Shown here: piece by piece, positions 61,668 to 64,000 of the stretch | Layout: each line of letters starts with the position of its first letter | Numbering within the stretch: the stretch's first letter is position 1 | Assembly (NCBI RefSeq): GCF_003268025.1 | Contig: NZ_QLUW01000006.1 | Location: 1-64,000 of the forward strand | DNA length: 64,000 bases | Source: Paenibacillus montanisoli | Lineage (GTDB): Bacteria > Bacillota > Bacilli > Paenibacillales > Paenibacillaceae | Reading direction: 5' to 3' | Position numbers and translations under genes: made by a program | Notes under the pieces: generated by a model | Seen by the model: only the letters and a program-made list of their open reading frames with translations | Database searches by the model: none | Told to the model about the DNA's origin: nothing

Positions 61668-63068
61668 TCAGCCGCTCGCGTGTTGATGATGAAGCTCGTG
61701 CAGAATCGCTATGATTTCATTCGCAAAATGCTCCGCCGCTCCTTCCGCGAATGGCGACGTTTCGATTTCGTAGCCCCCAACCGCATATTGGTCGGCCGTC
61801 GGCAGATAGCCAAGCCAGCCGTTGGTGTATCCGCCGAACAGCGTGCAGGCGAAAGGGGAGGCTTCCCGAATCTGCTTGCCCGTAAAGGAAAAGGGCTCCA
61901 CCGGCACGCCGGCAAGAACGATGCCCGAAACGGCGACAAAATGAGCCTCGATCGAGGCGCTGGTTTGGCCGTAGTAGTGCAGCGACTGCTGCCATATTTT
62001 ATGGGAGCGCTTGACCTTGTACGTGGCGTCCCGGATTTCGTCTTCCGAGCCGCTTAGCTCGATCAGCTCCTGCATGCGGGACTGATGGGCCAAAAACTGC
62101 TGCTCCGCATCAACGGTCGGCATGAGCGGCTTCAGAGGGAGCTCGACGGTCCTCAAGGCGACGACCATTCGGCCGTTATCCGACGAAACACCGGGCTTGT
62201 TTGTCCATAGTCCCAGTGAGGCGCCGGATTCTACGACGCGGTCGAACTGCCAATTCGGCGTGACGGTTTCCAGCTGGAGCAGCGACTTAGCCGCTTCGCA
62301 GCCGAGAATCGTCCCCATCCGGTCGACGGCCGCGTAATCGCTTCTGAAACCTTCCGGTCCCGGCCCGATGTCGCCTGCCGCGCCTAGAAGGAACAGGCAA
62401 TGCCCGCCGGACAGCTGCTCGACCACGCGCCGGGCAACGCCGGGGTAGTCCGGACTCTGCAGCTTGTTGTCCGGGCCGAGCGTCGTCGGATGGCAGGCGA
62501 AGTGCAGCAGGCTTGCCAGCAAGGTGCCGTCCTCGGCCTCGATCTTAACGGTGCCGACGGTGGGATCGGTCGCGCCAGCCGGGTCGTAGCCTGTAATGAT
62601 GCGGCCGTTGTCCAGCTTCTGAATGCGGCGCTTGCCGATGCCGCATTCGCCGTAGCCCGCCGCAACGCGAACCGGAACGCGATGCTGCGCAGCTTCGGCG
62701 GCGCAGCGGACAACGGTCTCGAACAGACCGTCGATATAATCGAGAGTCGCATCATGATCCTTATACCAATTCGAATGGATAAACGGGCCTGCGTGCGTGT
62801 GGGAGGTTGATATCCTTACGCGGGAACGGTCGATGCCAAGCGCGGAAGCGATGCGTTCCCGAAGGCGATCCGCTTGCGGCATGGTTAAATAGCAAAGATC
62901 AAGATCGGCGATGCAGACGAGCTCTTCGCCTTCGGCAAGACAAAGAACGGTTGCCCATAGGTCGTAATGGACGCCATCGGGATAAACATGGGTTTGCGCG
63001 CCCCATCCCGCATGGGGAACGGTAAGCGGCGAGGTTATGACTGCACGGGCTGTACCGGCTTGAAGCAT
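61668..63068 (-). CDS. Neutral/alkaline ceramidase-like amidohydrolase (N-terminal domain)
   Basis: 466-residue protein related to the N-terminal domain of neutral ceramidases, here without a signal peptide or the C-terminal domain of the secreted enzymes. The TSHTHAGPF motif (His-x-His metal ligands, about 96-100) and a third His in HFACHPTTLGPDN are present, as is the LLGAAGDIGPG segment. Small versions of this kind are common in carbohydrate operons of Paenibacillaceae, with unknown amide or ester substrate. ATG 63068 follows GGTGGGAG; the longer frame from 63098 would cover the operator region. Confidence 0.83.
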   Translation of the reverse strand: MLQAGTARAVITSPLTVPHAGWGAQTHVYPDGVHYDLWATVLCLAEGEELVCIADLDLCYLTMPQADRLRERIASALGIDRSRVRISTSHTHAGPFIHSNWYKDHDATLDYIDGLFETVVRCAAEAAQHRVPVRVAAGYGECGIGKRRIQKLDNGRIITGYDPAGATDPTVGTVKIEAEDGTLLASLLHFACHPTTLGPDNKLQSPDYPGVARRVVEQLSGGHCLFLLGAAGDIGPGPEGFRSDYAAVDRMGTILGCEAAKSLLQLETVTPNWQFDRVVESGASLGLWTNKPGVSSDNGRMVVALRTVELPLKPLMPTVDAEQQFLAHQSRMQELIELSGSEDEIRDATYKVKRSHKIWQQSLHYYGQTSASIEAHFVAVSGIVLAGVPVEPFSFTGKQIREASPFACTLFGGYTNGWLGYLPTADQYAVGGYEIETSPFAEGAAEHFANEIIAILHELHHQHASG

Positions 63069-63092
63069 CAATACTCCCACCTTTATATTAAT

Positions 63093-63153
63093 GTTCATTC
63101 ATGTGAACCTTGTTCTATATACTGAATATAAAGTGGGAGTAAGAGGGTGTCAA
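63093..63153 (-). promoter_or_regulatory. Promoter and operator-like repeat of the ceramidase/ARH operon
   Basis: On the minus strand TTGACA (63153-63148), 17 bases, TATATT (63130-63125). Downstream lies the inverted repeat GTTCATTCATGTGAAC (63093-63108; GTTCA, six bases, TGAAC), a plausible IclR-family operator just after the transcription start. The -35 box overlaps the end of the iclR gene. Confidence 0.78.
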
Positions 63154-63941
63154 CCGTTCTCTTGCGTCGAATGCGGGTCTGGAGCGTAGCCCAGATCCCT
63201 AGAAATCGAGTCGGCGGTTTGCTTGACCCGCTCGCCGATTTGCTGAAGCTTGAACACCGGCAAATCCTTCGCGAGCGCCGTGATGCTCACCGAAGCGGCG
63301 ACTTTGCCGGATGCATTGCAGATCGGAGCGCCGATGCAGCGGATGCCTTCCTCCATCTGCTCGTCTTCAACGGCATAGCCGAGCTTGCGCGCCATTCGGA
63401 TATCTTCGAGCACTTCTTCGATCGTCCGGTAGCTCTTGCCGGTCAGCGGCTCCAGCTTGGATTCAACGGCGTTCGCAATTTCCTCGTCGCTCATGCCGAT
63501 GGCAAGCGCCTTCCCGACGCCCGAGGCGTGCAGCGGCAGCGATTGTCCGATCGTCGTCGCGAAGCGGACGAAGCCGTCGCCTTCCGCTTTGTCGATATAG
63601 ACCGGCTGATTGCCGACCAGCGTCGCTAGATGAGCGGTAAACGGCGTGCCTTGGACAAGGAGCTCCATATGTGGCCGGGCAACGGCGCGAATGTCCGTTT
63701 GACGGGCAAACGCCGCACCCAAATGAAGAACGGCCGGGCCTAAGCGAAACTTGCCCTCGGCGCATTTCTCAATAAGATGATGCTTCTCCAGCGTGCTCAG
63801 AATGACGAAGGTCGTCGATTTCGGAATTTGCAGCCGCTGATGCATTTCGGTAATGGATAATTCGCCGGTTTCGCTAATTTCGTTCAGTATCATGATCGCC
63901 TTTTCTAATGCCGGAACTGAGTAGTCTTTTTTAGTCGTCAA
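63150..63941 (-). CDS. IclR family transcriptional regulator
   Basis: 263-residue regulator with the N-terminal winged helix (ALEKAIMILNEISETGELSI, then EMHQRLQIPKSTTFVILSTL) and the C-terminal GAF-like effector domain (LPLHASGVGKALAIGMS, GYAVEDEQMEEGIRCIGAPI and SGKVAASVSIT). It begins at TTG 63941 with GGGGAAT upstream. It probably responds to a small sugar-derived acid and controls the downstream ceramidase/ARH genes. Only 59 bases of its upstream region are inside the window. Confidence 0.92.
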   Translation of the reverse strand: MTTKKDYSVPALEKAIMILNEISETGELSITEMHQRLQIPKSTTFVILSTLEKHHLIEKCAEGKFRLGPAVLHLGAAFARQTDIRAVARPHMELLVQGTPFTAHLATLVGNQPVYIDKAEGDGFVRFATTIGQSLPLHASGVGKALAIGMSDEEIANAVESKLEPLTGKSYRTIEEVLEDIRMARKLGYAVEDEQMEEGIRCIGAPICNASGKVAASVSITALAKDLPVFKLQQIGERVKQTADSISRDLGYAPDPHSTQENG

Positions 63942-64000
63942 AGTGCGGATTCCCCGTTTCGTGTCTGTTATTTACCTAGATTATCATATCATTAACCCTT

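Overview
The window comes from an endospore-forming Gram-positive bacterium, most likely of the Paenibacillaceae (Paenibacillus/Cohnella type). The main evidence is the sigW-rsiW-cdaA-cdaR-glmM-glmS block with a glmS ribozyme, a GerA-type germinant receptor operon, large tRNA clusters behind an rRNA operon, strong AGGAGG-type ribosome binding sites with frequent TTG/GTG starts, and Lpl/Yes-type sugar uptake genes with AraC and YesM/YesN regulators. No database search was possible; names rest on motifs, length and gene order.

Layout. 1-2450: end of a 23S rRNA gene, then seven tRNAs with no 5S gene in between, a cluster of DnaA-box-like sites, an iron-regulated siderophore ATPase, and four more tRNAs with their own promoter. 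2.7-13.6 kb: housekeeping core with PEP carboxylase, then the SigW/RsiW envelope-stress pair, the c-di-AMP cyclase CdaA and its regulator CdaR, GlmM, and GlmS behind a self-cleaving riboswitch. A near-perfect SigW-type promoter lies between sigW and rsiW. 13.8-16.5 kb: a small TetR regulon on the minus strand whose operator occurs three times, once before each gene. 16.6-19.4 kb: a sialidase/N-acetylneuraminate-lyase-like pair and a lipoprotein cytochrome c. 19.4-22.0 kb: an AT-rich, probably foreign patch with small secreted or unknown proteins and a response-regulator fragment.

22-30.5 kb: flavoprotein monooxygenase, germinant receptor genes in the order A-C-D-B, a DUF2935 protein, a DoxX/esterase pair, a CstR-like repressor and an AAA ATPase. 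30.7-59.4 kb: a large accessory carbohydrate region. It holds a sugar-acid dehydratase, GH88, GH172, GH78 and GH4 enzymes, a GH36-like enzyme broken by an amber codon, two Lpl-type ABC importers without their own ATPase, a YesM/YesN two-component system, two AraC regulators (one membrane-anchored), an oxidoreductase and a serine hydrolase. The likely substrates are plant cell-wall heteroglycans containing uronic acid and rhamnose, such as rhamnogalacturonan. Oligosaccharides would be bound by the lipoproteins, imported by the permeases with a shared ATPase encoded elsewhere, and cut inside the cell, because the hydrolases have no signal peptides.

59.4-60.2 kb holds two adjacent, different tandem arrays, both with a 51-bp period, bracketed by two hairpins with the same stem. 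60.2-64 kb: an IclR regulator, a ceramidase-like hydrolase and an ADP-ribosylglycohydrolase-like protein on the minus strand, with a clear promoter and operator-like repeat. The double 51-bp array, the internal SigW promoter, the three-operator TetR regulon and the amber-interrupted hydrolase are the points most worth a second look.
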